A stretch of 64,000 nt of DNA, from the NCBI GenBank assembly GCA_026686845.1, contig JAIVEN010000021.1:11736001-11800000 (forward strand), given 5' to 3'. This stretch comes from Adenanthera pavonina. Taxonomy: Eukaryota; Streptophyta; Magnoliopsida; Fabales; Fabaceae. The translations under genes were made by a program, and so were the position numbers. Shown here piece after piece: positions 12,906 to 23,889 of the stretch. The notes under the pieces are model-generated. The model had not been told where the DNA came from. It worked only from the letters and a program-made list of their open reading frames with translations, and did not search any database. Positions within the stretch are counted from its first letter, which is position 1; each line of letters starts with the position of its first letter.

Positions 12906-12914
12906 CTATAAATA
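12906..12914 (+). promoter_or_regulatory. TATA box of the copia 5' LTR
   Basis: CTATAAATA lies about 550 bp from the LTR end, before the CT-rich leader. The same box occurs at 23005-23013 in the 3' LTR. Confidence 0.55.
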
Positions 12915-13457
12915 TAATATCATTTGAAGTTGTGGGTAACGATTTTAACTTTGTATATACTGAAACTCTACCAAATCATCTACTCAAAGTCTCTTACTCT
13001 CTCACTTCAATATTTGTACTTCAACTTTCATATTCACTCTGTCTAAGAGAGTTTAATCATTGTAAACAATCTTATCTTCATTTGGAAGAAAGATTTTCTT
13101 GTGAGGGGATATCACAAGGGATTGGGGAAGCACTTAGTAAGAGTGCAAAGAGTGAAAGAGTGAGCTCTAGAAACAGAGCATCATCTTTGTACTGAGGCAT
13201 TTGCAAGAAGCCCATTGAATTCTTGCAGAATAGTGAAAAATCTCAAGTTGTGACTTGGGGACTGGACATAGGTCAGGTGGAGAGACCGAACCAGGACAAA
13301 TATCTGAGTTTTCTTCTCTTTACTGCTACTTTTACAGTTTATTCATCTGTACTCTGTTTTACTATCATACTTTGCTTTCTTCACCTTCTTGACATTTTGT
13401 AGAAAATTTTAATCTTCCTAATTCACCCCCTCTTGGGAAGCCAGCTTATCTAACAAG

Positions 13458-13470
13458 TGGTATCAGAGAC
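13458..13470 (+). promoter_or_regulatory. Primer-binding site of the copia element
   Basis: TGGTATCAGAGAC, two bases after the 5' LTR, is complementary to the 3' end of initiator tRNA-Met with one or two changes from the usual TGGTATCAGAGC. It would prime minus-strand DNA synthesis. Confidence 0.85.
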
Positions 13471-13510
13471 CGGATTCCCAATCAAAGGATTTCATAGTCC
13501 GGGAATTAAA

Positions 13511-15238
13511 ATGGCTGGTTTTGGAGAAAGCATACTACCAGAGGGCAACAACACAAATAGACCACCTGGCTTAAGTGGAGAACACTATGGTTACTGGAAG
13601 ATGAGGATGCAAATCTATCTCCAGTCAATTGATCTGGACATCTGGTCAATCATTTAGAAGGCAGACTTTGTCCTAATGGATTTGGAAGATAATAGGAAGT
13701 ACAGAGAGAAGCCAGAAGCTGAATGGAAAGAGGAAGATAGAAGAAGAGCTTGCTGAACTTCAAGGCAAAACACTGTTTGGTCAGTGCTTTGAATCAAGAT
13801 GAATTCTATAGGGTCTCACAATGCTCTACTGCCAAACAAAATGTGGGACACCTTGCAAATTGCTCATGAAGGAACAACTGGAGTCAGGAAAAATAAACTA
13901 AATACATGCATAGGTGAATACGAAAGCTTTCAAATGGCTGAAGGAGAAAATGTAAAAGAGCTACAGAAGAGATTTACCCTCATTGTGAATTAACTAAAGA
14001 GTCTGGGAAAGGAGTACACTTAAACAGAAAAAGTTAGAAAGATCCTCAGAGCTCTCCCTCTGGAATGGCAACCCAAAGTAATAGCAATAGAGGAAGCCAG
14101 AGGAGAATCAATGGCCTCTGTCACTGCTTTTTTTGGTAGCCCTGAGGACTATGAAGGAAAAATGAGGGCTCTCAAGGAAGCTAGACTAGACAGAAAGAAG
14201 AAAGGTCTTGCTCTGAAAGCTGCTAAGGAGAATGAAGAGGAATCTGATGATGGAAATGATGGTCAGAAAATTTGGAAGATTCTACAGCAAGAAGAAAAAC
14301 AAGAAAATCTTCAAGAAAGGAGCAACTGGAGAGAGCAAGAGAGAAACAAAAGAACCTGTCACTTGCTATGAGTATAAAAGCAGGGACATATCAAATGGGA
14401 ATGTCCACAATTCCTCAAGAAGCAAGAGAAAGAAAAGAAGTCTACAGACAAAGGCAAGAAGAAAAGAGCTTACATCTCATCAATATGGGGCAACAGCTCA
14501 GATGCAGAAGAAGATGATGAAGATGAAATTGCCAACATCTGTCTGATGGCTCTTGAAGAAGCTGAAATCCCATGCAGCAGTGATCAAGAAGATGAGGTAT
14601 ATGAATTTGAACCTTCTTATTCTGAATTACTGGATGCATTTCACGAGCTGCATGACGAATTTGTTAAAGTTGCAAAAGAATTGAAGCAAGCTAAGAAAAA
14701 GATTAACAAACTAGAATCTCAATGCAACACCTCTGAAATTGCTTCTCTACCTGTTGTTGAATCTGCTTGCTGTAAATCATGCATTGAACTAAAGCAAACC
14801 AATGAATATCTAGTGAAAAGCATGTCTAGACTTACTAAAGGTAAAGATATGTTGTTTGCTTTAATGGAAAGCCAAAGAATATCACAAGGAAAGGCTGGAC
14901 TTGGCTATGATCCTTGTACTGTAAAAGAAAAGATTAGGAAGAAAAATCAGAATATGTACATGAGACACTTTGTGTATGCTAGTGGCACTAGAAAGAAACA
15001 TATTTCTCAGCATATTGAGTCTTATGATCAACCAAGGCATGCAAAACAAAAATATTATCTACATTGTTTTCTTCCTGCATCTCAATCCAGCAGTCCCTTT
15101 ACCACCTATCACTTCTATAACAAGAAGAGGCATATTTCTAGCTCATGTGCGTTAAAGAAAAATGGACTTGACAGGAAGGTTAAATGGGTTCCCAAAGGTA
15201 CATTTGTATCTTGGAAAAAGACTACTGACAGGAAATGA
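13511..15238 (+). pseudogene. gag: Copia (Sirevirus) gag, multiple stops and frameshifts
   Basis: The start ATG gives MAGFGESILPEGNNTNRPPG and then 'SGEHYGYWKMRMQIYLQS', the conserved N-terminus of Sirevirus gag. A stop follows at 13655. The frame resumes at about 13780-13990 with 'WDTLQIAHEGT' and 'ENVKELQKRFTLIVN', then a stop, then 'KVRKILRALPLEW' near 14025-14070. These are the capsid C-terminal helices. A zinc-knuckle remnant lies near 14360-14410 in which TCYE survives but the second Cys and the His are lost. From 14546 to 15238 an open 230-codon frame carries an acidic stretch and a heptad-rich coiled coil (residues ~35-60), then a Cys-rich 'CCKSC' patch. It would form the particle core; it is non-functional. 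Confidence 0.88.
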
Positions 15239-15289
15239 CCCAAGCAAATTTGGGTACCTAAAAAGAAAATATGAACTTTGTTTTGTAGG

Positions 15290-18200
15290 TCTGTCTCAAG
15301 GCTAGAAAGAGTAATAAATGGTATATGGACAGTGCCTGCTCAAGTCACATGACCGGTGATAAGGAGAAGTTCATCACCCTTAGAGACAAGAAAGGAGGAA
15401 AGGTGACCTTTGAAGGTGATTAATATGGCAAAATAGTTGGCATTGGCATTGGCATTGTGGGCAAGAATCCTAAAACATCCATTGAAGACGTGCTGTTTGT
15501 GATTGACCTCAATCACAATCTGCTAAGTGTGAGCCAGACATGTGACAAAGCAAACTGAGTGCTGTTTGACTCAAAGTTCTGCTTGGTCATCAGAAAAAGT
15601 GATCACAAAGTAATTCTCAAAGCTCAAAGGGATGATAATTGCTATACTATTGATCTTGATGAACTTCCTCCCTTAGATTCTATCTGCTTGATTAGCCAGG
15701 ATAATGATAGTTGGTTGTGGCAAAGAAGCTTAGCTCATGTTAACATGAATCAACTATCAAGACTGGTTAAAAATGAGTTAGTCACTGGCCTACCAAAAAT
15801 TACTTTTGAAAAAGATAAAGAATGTGATGCATGCCTAAGAGGAAAACATACCAAATCCTTTTTTAAATCTAAAAACGTAGTCACCGCAACTAGACCACTA
15901 GAACTATTGCACATGGATTTAATTGGTCCATCTAGGGTAAAAAGCATTGGTGGAAATCTGTTTGTGCTTGTAATTGTAAATGATTACTCTAGATCTATAT
16001 GGACATTGTTTCTCTCCTCTAAAAGTGATACCTTTGATACATTTGTAACCTTAGCCAAGAAAGTGCAAAATGAGAGGGGTATTTCCATTGTGTCTATCAG
16101 GTCAGATCATGGAGGAGAGTTTGAGAACTCATATTTCCTGGAGTATTGCAATAAGCATCGAATTGATCACAAGTTCTCAGCTCCAAGAACTCCTCAACAA
16201 AATGGAGTAGTAGAGAGGAAGAACAGAATAATTGGAGAGATGGCTAGAGCTATGCTAAATGAAAAGGAACTCTCTCAAGTATTCTGGGCTGATGCAGTAA
16301 ACACAGCAAGCTACATCATAAATAGAGCCTACATCAGACCAATTCTTGGGAAGACTCCTTATGAGTTGTACAAAGGAAGAAAGCCAAATCTCTCACATCT
16401 CCATGTGTTCGGTTGCAAATGCTTCATTCACAACAATAGAAAGGAGAATCTGGGTAAGTTTGATGCCAAATCTGATGAAGGTATATTTCTGGGCTATTCT
16501 AGTAGAAGTAAGGCATATAGAGTTTTTAATAAAAAATCTAAATTAGTAGAAGAATCTGTGCATGTAGTATTTATTGAAAATGAAACTGCTTCCCAACATG
16601 TTACTGCTGAGGATGATCTTATCTTAAACTTTAAAAAGTTAGATGTTTCTGATGAAGGTAAAATTGAACCTCCAAAAATATCTGAATCTACTAACATAGA
16701 GGAAGATATTTAGGAAAGAGACTTTGAGGATGAAAATAATGATGAAATGTCTCAAGAACTCCCTAGAGCTTGGAGATATCAAAGGAATTATTCTGTTGAT
16801 TAAGTGATAGGGAATGTTCAAGAGAGAGTTAAAACCAGAAGATAGTTAAGGGATCAAATGATTAATTGTGCTTTCATCTCACAAATTGAACCTAAATGCA
16901 CTGAGGAAGCCTTAACTAATGAATACTGGATTTTGGCAATGTAAGAAGAGTTAAACCAGTTTGAAAGAAATTAAGTTTGGGACTTAGTGCCCAGACCCAA
17001 AAATCATCTTGTCATTGGCACTAAATGGGTTTTCAGAAATAAACTTGATGAATCAGGGTCAATAATCAGAAATAAAGCTAAATTGGTTGCAAAATGATAT
17101 AATCAACAAGAAGGAATTGATTTTGAAGAAACCTTTGCTCCAGTGGCTAGACTAGAAGCAATTAGAATTCTGTTGGCATATGCATGCATGAAAAATATTT
17201 TGTTGTATCAAATGGATGTGAAGAGTGCCTTTCTAAATGGATATATCATGGAAGAGGTCTATGTAGATCAACCTCCAGGCTTTGAGGATTCTACAAAACC
17301 AAACCATGTTTATAAACTAAAGAAAGCCCTTTACAGTTTATAGCAAGCCCCTAGAGCATGGCATGAAAGATTAAGTAATTTTCTCACTGAAAAGGGGTTC
17401 AACAGGGGAAAAGTATATACAACCTTATTCATCAAGAAAGAAAATAAAGATTTACTTATTGTTCAAATTTATATTGATGATATTATATTTAGTGCTACTA
17501 ATGAATCTCTTTGCAAGAATTTTTCTAAGTTAATGCAGAGAGAATTCGAAATGTCCATGATGGGTAAACTCAACTTCTTCCTTGGATTGCAAATTAGGCA
17601 GTGTGATGATGGTATCTTTATCAACCAATCCAGGTATCTGAAGAAATTGCTAAAGAAGTTTGGGATAGAGAATGCCAGGCCAATGGGAGCACCTATAGCT
17701 ACAACAACCAAACTGGATGTGGATGAAAGAGGAAAAATGTTTGACATAACCCAGTATAGAAGAATGATTGAATCCCTACTGTACCTAACTGCCAGCAAAC
17801 CTGACATCATGTTTAGTATCTGTATGTGTTCAAGATTCCAGTCATGTCCCAAGGAAATCCATGCAACTGCTGTGAAGCGTATCTTTAGATATCTTATTGG
17901 AACATCACAGATGGGCCTTTGGTATCCAAAGGGAAATGGAGAAGATCTGAAAGGATGCACTGATGCTGATTTTGCAGGATCTAAAACTGACAGAAAAAGT
18001 ACAAGTGGAACTTGTCAGTTTCTTGGAGGATCCTTGGTTTCATGGTTTAGCAAAAAGCAAAACAGTGTGGCCTTATCCAAAGCAGAAACTGAATATGTTG
18101 CAATTGGAAGCTGTTGTGACCAAATCATCTGGATAAGACAGCAGCTTGAGGATCTTGAGGTTGAGATGAAGGAAATACCAATCATGTGTGACAATCAAAG

Positions 18201-18467
18201 TGCCATTAACATCATAAAAAATTCTGTCATGCATTCAAGGACAAAACATATTGAAGTTAGGCACCACTTCATAAGGGATCATTTTCTGGAAGGAGAAATC
18301 AGATTAGAATACATCCCAACAGAGGATCAAGTTGCTGATATCTTGACAAAGCCTCTATCAGAAGATAGACATTGCAAAATTAGGAGAGAATTGGGTATGG
18401 TAAATCCCAATGAATTGCAAGTAAATCTTTGTACAATTCTATTTTTAAATTTTCTAATATTAAATTA
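15290..18467 (+). pseudogene. pol: Copia pol: protease, integrase, reverse transcriptase, RNase H, degenerate
   Basis: The protease remnant at 15328-15365 reads WYMDSACSSHMTGD. The active-site triad usually DSG is DSA. Integrase is in a 384-codon open frame at 15559-16713: CDACLRGKHTK of the zinc domain, then 'HMDLIGPS', 'SDHGGEFEN' and 'QNGVVERKN', so all three acidic catalytic positions are present. RT spans about 16900-17700 with 'QMDVKSAFLNG' near 17208 and YIDDIIF at 17470-17490. RNase H has 'DADFAGSKTDRKSTSG' near 17960 and 'TEYVAIGSC' near 18089. Stops at about 15421, 15557, 16711, 16801, 16963, 17095 and 17341 break it. The last 311 codons (17533-18468) remain open. It encoded the replication and integration enzymes of the element. 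Confidence 0.95.
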
Positions 18468-18468
18468 A

Positions 18469-19416
18469 TTCTAACTTAAGCTTCGAAGAAAGTTTAATGT
18501 AAGTTGCAGGTGCTCCTCATGAGTTTGAATGACACTAGATCTGAAAAATGTAGCAAATCAGAATGAAACAGTCAAAAGGAGAAAGAGACAGCAAGAAATA
18601 TGAGTTCTGGGTCTATTCTGTAAGTTTTTAAAGTTGAAATCCATATCTTAGTTGTGTGTTAGATGAATTTCCTTGATAAACTGTGTTTCTAAACAAGTCA
18701 GCATGGTCAACATTCAAATTTAGATGCCCAACAAACGAACTTCAGCTTGATATACATTGGAACAGCTCTCGGTGGTCCCTCGAAATTCGTCTGTTGGCCC
18801 TTGAAAGTTCGAATTTTCAAAAATAAAAGTTTCAAAGTTATGTTTGTCCAACATGATGATTATACAAATGATTATTTCTTAACATACAAATGTTGGAGAA
18901 CCTTTACAAAGTAAAGAAATTCGAATTTCTGATTCAAAATTCGTCTGTTGAAACTTGTGCATAATGTTGAATCTCTAAAAGATGAATGTTCACATGCATA
19001 ATTCGTCTGTTGATTGTTGAATTGATTGTTGCTTGATGCTTGCTCTTCAAAATTTGAACTTTGTTGAATCAAAGTTCGTCTATTCATCCTGTGCTATTTG
19101 AACCAAGCCTTTGTCAGATGAACTTTCAGAAGAAAATTCATCTGTCAGTAAGCCTTGCTGAACAGTTTAACTTTTAACTGCTCGAAGTTCAAATTTGACC
19201 CCTCAAAATTTGTCTGTCAAGCGGTTACTTACGTTAAAACTAATGGTTTTCCTCTAAATAGACGTAACCCTATTCATTCCTTCTCTGAGTCTGTTCATAT
19301 TCTCTCTTCAATGCTCTTAAATTCTGACCAAAAATCTTCATTTCCCACCGTTTAAACTCTCTTTCACATCCTATAAACTCATTCCCAGCCTCATTCTGAA
19401 ACATTCATCCACGAAA
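18469..19416 (+). repeat. Post-pol spacer with reversed CAGACGAA repeats
   Basis: At about 18710-19215 are at least seven variants of the LTR boxes, now mostly as AAATTCGAA followed by AATTCGTCTGTTG. They lie at about 18735, 18785, 18920, 18945, 19003, 19070, 19135 and 19200. No coding motif is seen. Their reversed orientation relative to the LTR copies suggests possible base pairing between the two regions in the transcript. Confidence 0.65.
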
Positions 19417-21600
19417 ATGGCAAGGGTAAAGAATTCTGGAGTTGGAAAAGGAGAGGCATGTCCAAAGAGATCGGTCAAATCCCAATATGCCTCAAAGGAG
19501 GGTGAAAAACCGAAGAGAAAAGCCGAATCAAGCAAAGCAACTCCCTCCAAACAACAGAAGTCAACCCCAAAGGCAGAATCAAAGAAAGTTAGACCCTCTT
19601 CTTCGAAGAAAGAAGAGCCTTTGGTCCCTGTTCCTGCTGCTGATACAGTTGCTTCCACTTCCTCCTCCAGTACTGAATCTGGAGAATACCAACTCATAAT
19701 AATGCCATTATGGAGCACTCCTCAGATTCAGGAAGAATACTCAACCAAGTTTGCAAGTAAAAAGGTAATCAAGCCTCACTGTGTGAACTTGGAAGATTTC
19801 TTGGCCTCTAACAGTTTTGATGCTGAAATATGGATGCTAAGATATAAGAATCTGTTAGAGATACTGGAGAGGTATGATGATAAAGTGGTTAAGACATGGT
19901 ATGCCTCCTTGAAGTACAACAGCAAAAAGAAGAAGTGGAAGGTCAATCTGAGATCGAGGACCATCTGGCTCACAGATGAGACTCTTAATGAAGTATTGAA
20001 AATACTAGGGCAAGATGGCCTTAAGATTGACATCACTACTTCTAGATATATGGATGAGGCAGAGACTGCTGATGAAGAAGGTGACCCCTTTCTGAACTAC
20101 AAGGAGAGCACAATCCTGAACACTTTGTTCAGAAGAAAGGAGAATAGGCCAACCATAAACTTGCTAAAGCCCACAGACCTCAGTGCTCAAGTGAGAATCC
20201 TGTACTACATAGTGTCTAGGATCATCTTTAACAAAGGAGGTAGCTTCAATTTGATCACAAGGGCAGAGGCATATGTGACAGTAGCCATCATGCGTGGAAA
20301 GCTTATCAACATAGGACATATCATACTCCAGCGCATGATCAAGGCAAGGGATCAGAGGAAAGATTCCACCCTCCCCTATGCAGCAATCATTTCCAGAATT
20401 CTACAATATGCTAGAATTCAGCACCTTGAGAAAGGGAAAGGGAAGCCCACTGAGATTTTCAAGGAAGAGAAACTGCAAAGAATGGGAATTGAGAGAAATG
20501 AAGGGAGAAGGATTGGGAAGGGAGTAGGAAAATCTGAAGATCTCTTCTTTGTTGAAGATGTCTCCCTACAGCAAGAAGGTACCTCTAAGGTTCCTACAAG
20601 ACTTACACCTCAGCCTTATCTACTTGTCCCATCTCCATCTAAGCCTACTCACATTCCATCTACTCTCTCCTCTCGTGCCAACCCAACCAAGATCACTGAG
20701 TTGTATGACAGTTTGTCTACACTCATACTTAGCATTAGGGATGAGCAAAATGCCAAATTTGCTCATCTGCAAGATCAGATTCATCAGTTGGGTAAGAACA
20801 TGAAAGTGGTTGCTGATGCATATGAAGACATTCGGAGTGCAATTCCTGCCACATTAGCTCCACCTCAGCCAGGGTTCTCTAAGCTTGCCAAGTCTCCAAC
20901 TTCTGAGCCTCCAAGTCCCTTTGAGCTAGCCTCTTCAGAGCATGGTGATGCTGTAGATGATACTGAGGTAGCTGGTACACTGAGCACACCAAGTCCTGGT
21001 CCTCCCTTGGACTATGGTATGGAAGAAGAAGGTCCTCAGGATTCAAGCTCTCATGATCACATTCCAGCAGATGCTCAAGAATCAATCTTGTCCCAATAAG
21101 AATCTGAGCAAGTAGAGAGATTAGTGGCAGCCATCTCCACTTCACAATTTATGCCAGCTGCCACAAATAAAGAAAGGAGCATTGTGCCTTTTGTTGATCT
21201 GGAAGCCATTGCATACAATGCTCTCTTACAAGCTCAGAGAAGAAGGCTTGAAGAAATGTTTCCTCCTTCTGCTCCCTCACCTGTTAGATATTATGGTTTC
21301 TCGGAGGAAAGAAGGGCACAACTGGCAGTCACAAGGCGAGAAATTTCTGAACTTCTTGAGATTTCTGATGATGAAGATGAAGACACAAGTTCTGAGGTTT
21401 TTGGGTCCCTACCATTTGTTCCTGTGCCTCTTCAAGCTATTCCAGTGTCTCAAATCCCTCCTCTTGCAGATTTTGTTCACCCTTCTGATGATGTCAAAAA
21501 GGCGGAGAAAAGTAAGCAAACTAGAATTGGAACTAGAAAGTCTGCTGCTGAGCCTTCTGGAAAGACTTACAGCAAGAAGACCAAGTCAAAGAAGAAGTGA
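19417..21600 (+). pseudogene. Post-pol ORF of the Sirevirus (envelope-position ORF), one internal stop
   Basis: An open frame of 560 codons runs 19417-21099, ends at a TAA, and continues in the same frame to 21600 (166 more codons). The full frame is therefore 728 codons with one internal stop. Residues 1-75 are rich in K, S and P. About 95-340 is a globular region containing the 'KVVKTWYASLKY' and 'SRTIWLTDETLNEVL' type segments seen in many plant retroelement ORFs of unknown role. About 420-470 is a short heptad region ('KFAHLQDQIHQLGKNM'). The tail is acidic and S/P-rich, ending in KSKKK. I see no signal peptide or convincing membrane segment, so 'env' is positional only. It is better preserved than gag or pol. 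Function unknown. Confidence 0.75.
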
Positions 21601-21879
21601 TTAGAACTTAGGCTTGGGTCCTTTTGTAGTGTTATGTTATGTTTCTATGTTTTATGTTTATGTATTCTGAACTATTTTGCATCAATTGTTTTTTGTAAAA
21701 GCAATGATTGTTGAAATGAAAGAATTCCTTGCTTGCAATGATCTATACCTGTTAATCTTTGAATCTCTTTACTTGATCTACTATTTATGATATCTTTTGA
21801 AATATAATGCATGTGTTGAGGGAGAGCTTGTTGAAGCAAACCCAAGTACTAATCCAGTTTGTAAGTTATTTTGTCATCA
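21601..21879 (+). other. 3' untranslated spacer of the copia element
   Basis: T-rich non-coding DNA between the post-pol ORF and the polypurine tract; no motif recognised. Confidence 0.5.
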
Positions 21880-21895
21880 TCAAAAAGGGGGAGAA
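21880..21895 (+). promoter_or_regulatory. Polypurine tract of the copia element
   Basis: AAAAAGGGGGAGAA directly before the 3' LTR is the expected plus-strand primer. Confidence 0.85.
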
Positions 21896-23555
21896 TGTTA
21901 AATTAAGTATTTTGATGATTCCAAACCAACCTTCAAGAACTTGGAATAAAGATATCAAAGGTGCACAAAAGGTTCAAGTGAGGGAATTCTGCAGAAATTG
22001 GAGCAAGGATTCATGTAGGATGTTTAGTAATGTTTTAATTTGAGTAAAATACTTTGATTTGGTGAAAAGATGTTTTAAAACCTTGATTCTATGTTAAAAC
22101 ATGGAATATTTGAAAAACACCCACCAACAGACGAAGTTTGAAAGGTTAATACTGATCTATCATCTTAGAAATTTGAACTTTGACTTTGGAAATTTGAATT
22201 TCATACTGAAAATAAATAAGTCTAAAAAGAGGTCTATCTGACAAACGAATTTTGACTTGAGAAAAATCAAATTTTGATAAGTGTCTGAAAAGAGCATTCA
22301 ATAAGAAACGAACTTTGGGTTTTGAAAATTCAAATTTCAGACAAAATGTAACTTATGAAAACTAAATAAATTCATCTGAAATTATGTCAAAGTTCATCTG
22401 AAACCAAGTTTAGATTGAATTTCAAAATTGCTCACTGACAAACGAACTTTGAACATAAAAATTCGAATTTTAGAAACTAAGCTTGCGAGTCTGTTACAAT
22501 GATATGGTGACATACGAATGACACTATTTGTAAATTCGAATTTTGAAGTAAGTCTGAAAAGAGGTCTCTCTGACATACGAACTTTGCCATTTAAAAATTC
22601 AAATTTTGAATTAGATGAGCTACTGTGCCTTATAAGCTAACTACGGACAGACGAATTTTGGGGTTCCAAATTTTGAATTTTGAAGGCACTGTAGCAAATT
22701 GAAAATACTGTTCACACTTAACAAAACGTCTTCAAACATGAAAATCCGTATGTCACAACATAGAAACATTTTCCAAAGATCAAAATTTGAACTTTGCTTC
22801 ATGACAGACGAACTTTAGATATTCAACATTGAAGTCTTTAGTCTTCAGGTTCTGCGAAGTTCGTCTGTTAACCAAATAAAATTCGAATTTCAGAGTATCA
22901 GAAGCATTAAATGCGGTTGGTTAACAGATAGTTTTTTAGAGTAACCATTAGATAACTTCTCCGATGGATAGATTGTGTCTCTAACATATAGTTGAGACCT
23001 AAATCTATAAATATAACATCATTTGAAGTTGTGGGTAACGATTTTAACTTTGTATATACTGAAACTCTGCTAAATCATCTACTCAAAGTCTTTTACTCTC
23101 TCACTTCAATATTTGTACTTCAACTTTCATATTCACTCTGTCTAAGAGAGTTTAATCATTGTAAACAATCTTATCTTCATCTGGAAGAAAGGTTTTCTTG
23201 TGAGGGGATATCACAAGGGATTGGGGAAGCACTTAGTAAGAGTGCATAGAGTGAAAGAGTGAGCTCTAGAAACAGAGCATCATCTTTGTATTGAGGCATT
23301 TGCAAGAAGCCTATTGAATTCTTGCAGAATAGTGGAAAATCTTAAGTGGTGACTTGGGGACTGGACGTAGGTTAGGTGGAGAGACCGAACCAGGATAAAT
23401 ATCTGAGTTTTCTTCTCTTTACTGCTACTTTTACAGTTTATCCATTTATACTATGTTTTACTATCATACTTTGCTTTCTTCACCTTCTTGACATTTTGCA
23501 GAAAATTTTAATCTTCCCAATTCACCTCCCTCTTGGAAAGCCAGCTTATCTAACA
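21896..23555 (+). repeat. 3' LTR of the copia element
   Basis: Begins TGTTAAATTAAG and ends CTTATCTAACA. It is colinear with the 5' LTR, with scattered, mostly transition, differences. The CAGACGAA units and TATA box (23005-23013) are conserved. Confidence 0.92.
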
Positions 23556-23560
23556 CTTTG
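23556..23560. repeat. Right TSD of the copia element
   Basis: CTTTG, identical to 11792-11796. Confidence 0.9.
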
Positions 23561-23889
23561 AACATGTTGTGGTCACCCCTGTTTTATGGGCTCTTCATGT
23601 TGGGATTCAGGTGACTCATTAGCAGTTATAGCCGGTGGGTATTTAGATCAAATGCTGGAGACTCAATATGAGAAATCGACTATTGTGGGGCTTCATTTGA
23701 TGGTCCACCTATTTCAAATGAGTAATCGTTATACTCAGGCTCAAAAAGTGGGGAATTCTCCAATAACGACATGAATGACCCAAATTGATCTAAATTGTGC
23801 AAGCTTAATTGTTATATGGATGATGGTGGCACATAATAGTATTAGCTAAAAATATCTGCAGAAGAAGCGGCTTTGGGATTTTGTTCCTC

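Larger units (their letters stand above)
11797..13455 (+). repeat. 5' LTR of the copia element
   Basis: Begins TGTTGAATCAAG and ends CTTATCTAACA. It holds a series of CAGACGAACTTTG...GAAAATTCGAATTTT units at about 12040-12740, a TATA box at 12906 and an R/U5-like part with the short frame 12893-13195. It matches the 3' LTR along its whole length. Confidence 0.92.
11797..23555 (+). mobile_element. Sirevirus-type Ty1/copia retrotransposon, full-length but degenerate
   Basis: Two LTRs (11797-13455 and 21896-23555, 1659 and 1660 bp) flank an 8.44-kb interior with gag, protease-integrase-RT-RNase H in copia order, and an extra long ORF after pol. The primer site TGGTATCAGAGAC and polypurine tract are in place, and the TSD is CTTTG. 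Interior order, coiled-coil gag C-terminus, and a post-pol ORF fit the Sirevirus (Maximus/SIRE1) lineage. About 8 differences occur in the first ~125 aligned LTR bases, so the insertion is not recent. Gag and pol carry several stops; it inserted into the MULE near its left end. Confidence 0.93.
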
